A stretch of DNA of 33,051 bases from Mageeibacillus sp. UBA5438. Its GTDB lineage: Bacteria > Bacillota > Clostridia > Saccharofermentanales > DTU023. Shown one piece after another: positions 32,747 to 33,051 of this stretch; within the stretch, counting starts at the first letter, position 1; each line of letters begins with the position of its first letter. Made by a program: the position numbers and the translations under genes. Location: positions 20,479-53,529 of the forward strand of contig DIRK01000049.1 of assembly GCA_002427535.1 (NCBI GenBank), in the 5' to 3' direction. The notes under the pieces were generated by a model. The model did not search any database, had not been told where the DNA came from, and saw only the letters and a list, made by a program, of their open reading frames with translations.

Positions 32747-33051
32747 CCGGTTCACCGGCTCAGAGAAGAGCTCCAATTTTGCTTCAAATCCGGATGGGCG
32801 TTTCGCTTTGCAAATCGAACACTCATTGAACGGATTCGTGTTAAAGTCGCTCTTTTCTCTGTTTTGTATATTCAGAATAGCACCTTTCAGGCAGTCTGCA
32901 TAACAACAAATTTCATATTTCTTGAATTTTGGGACTTTACTTCTGCAAACGGGAATTAACGATTGCAATCAACCCAATTGGATTATATTACAATTGTGCG
33001 GCTGCTTGAACGATCTTAGTTTACTAATATTGTTCCCAATCTGTCTAGTAA
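32747..33051. other. Gene-free 3' part of the IS and right flank
   Basis: Downstream of the transposase, 32747-32950 is the non-coding tail of the element. A minus-strand frame is open there (to 32968) and encodes several cysteines, but its only start is a TTG in the inverted repeat with a stop just before it. From 32985 to the window end I see A/T-rich sequence with no gene or clear signal. Confidence 0.6.
32951..32983 (-). repeat. Right inverted repeat of the IS30 element
   Basis: Read on the minus strand it runs ATCCAATTGGGTTGA, then TTGCAATCGTTAATTCCC. The second half pairs with the left end with one-base gaps. The outer half is less well matched to the left copy. Confidence 0.5.

Larger units (their letters stand above)
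31309..32984 (+). mobile_element. IS30-family insertion sequence (approximate ends)
   Basis: An insertion sequence of about 1.68 kb containing one transposase. Its imperfect inverted ends are at 31311-31344 and 32951-32983. The right end, read inward, contains ATCCAATTGG, which resembles the ATTCAATTGG of known IS30 ends. ATATTA occurs just outside each end (31303-31308 and 32985-32990), a possible target repeat, though longer than the 2-4 bp usual for this family. The exact boundaries are uncertain by several bases. Confidence 0.7.

Noticed and set aside
32735..32968. Minus-strand 77-residue frame with several cysteines in the IS tail
   Set aside because: The only start is a TTG in the inverted repeat with a stop codon directly before it, no ribosome binding site, and it overlaps the transposase end. 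Possibly a passenger remnant, but not supportable as a gene.
31411..33026. A second inverted match, ACTAAGATC near 31416 and near 33012, as alternative IS ends
   Set aside because: Only nine contiguous bases, and the order conflicts with the longer TTGCAATC-TTAAT ends that also resemble IS30 termini. It would place the left end inside the transposase leader.
1..33051. CRISPR arrays, phage genes, toxin-antitoxin pairs, riboswitches
   Set aside because: I looked for repeated short units, integrases, paired small genes and known leader folds and found none that hold up.

Overview
The window reads as chromosomal DNA from an anaerobic member of the Bacillota (Firmicutes), probably a clostridia-like lineage. 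The evidence is the macromolecular-synthesis block dnaG-rpoD-trmK, a TrmFO-type folate/FAD tRNA methylase, a YfhO-family membrane protein, consensus sigma-A promoters (TTGACA-N17-TATAAT type), strong AGGAGG ribosome binding sites, a class A RNase P RNA, and oxygen-avoidance proteins (desulfoferrodoxin, a DUF1858 CxxC protein, an Fe-S old-yellow-enzyme reductase). The species cannot be named from the sequence alone. Most of the window is housekeeping DNA, tightly packed on the + strand with many start/stop overlaps.

Layout. 1-2.4 kb: the 3' part of ligA, a small membrane protein, and a stand-alone regulator with a Spo0A-like C-terminal DNA-binding domain. 2.4-5.1 kb: divergent hup (HU), a DUF1858 protein, and a membrane nucleotide-sugar dehydratase (WbpM/CapD type). 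5.1-9.5 kb: polA and coaE, facing ychF. 9.6-16.7 kb: dprA, topA, one continuous reading frame that fuses TrmFO to QueA, then tgt and yajC. 16.8-24.5 kb: dnaG, rpoD (with a long acidic N-terminal extension), trmK, rnpB, yfhO and desulfoferrodoxin. 24.5-27.8 kb, minus strand: an operon of response regulator, sensor kinase and RluF-like pseudouridine synthase. 27.9-30.6 kb: an RluA-family synthase with a possibly leaderless message and a large FMN/FAD/Fe-S reductase. 30.7-31.3 kb, minus strand: an unlisted 45-residue small gene and a three-tRNA operon (CAU, Tyr, Leu). 31.3-33.0 kb: an IS30-family insertion sequence placed just upstream of the tRNA promoter.

How the genes fit together. Replication and repair genes (ligA, polA, topA, dnaG, dprA, hup) sit with the primary sigma factor and with many RNA-modification and RNA-processing genes (trmFO-queA, tgt, trmK, rluF, rluA, rnpB, tRNAs). 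QueA acts directly after Tgt in queuosine synthesis, so the trmFO-queA fusion next to tgt is the most notable object here. I found no CRISPR array, phage module or clear defence island. The best leads for something undescribed are the TrmFO-QueA fusion, the receiver-less Spo0A-like regulator with a matching inverted repeat in its own promoter, the RpoD extension, the setting of rnpB between 10-bp direct repeats, and the 45-residue small gene.
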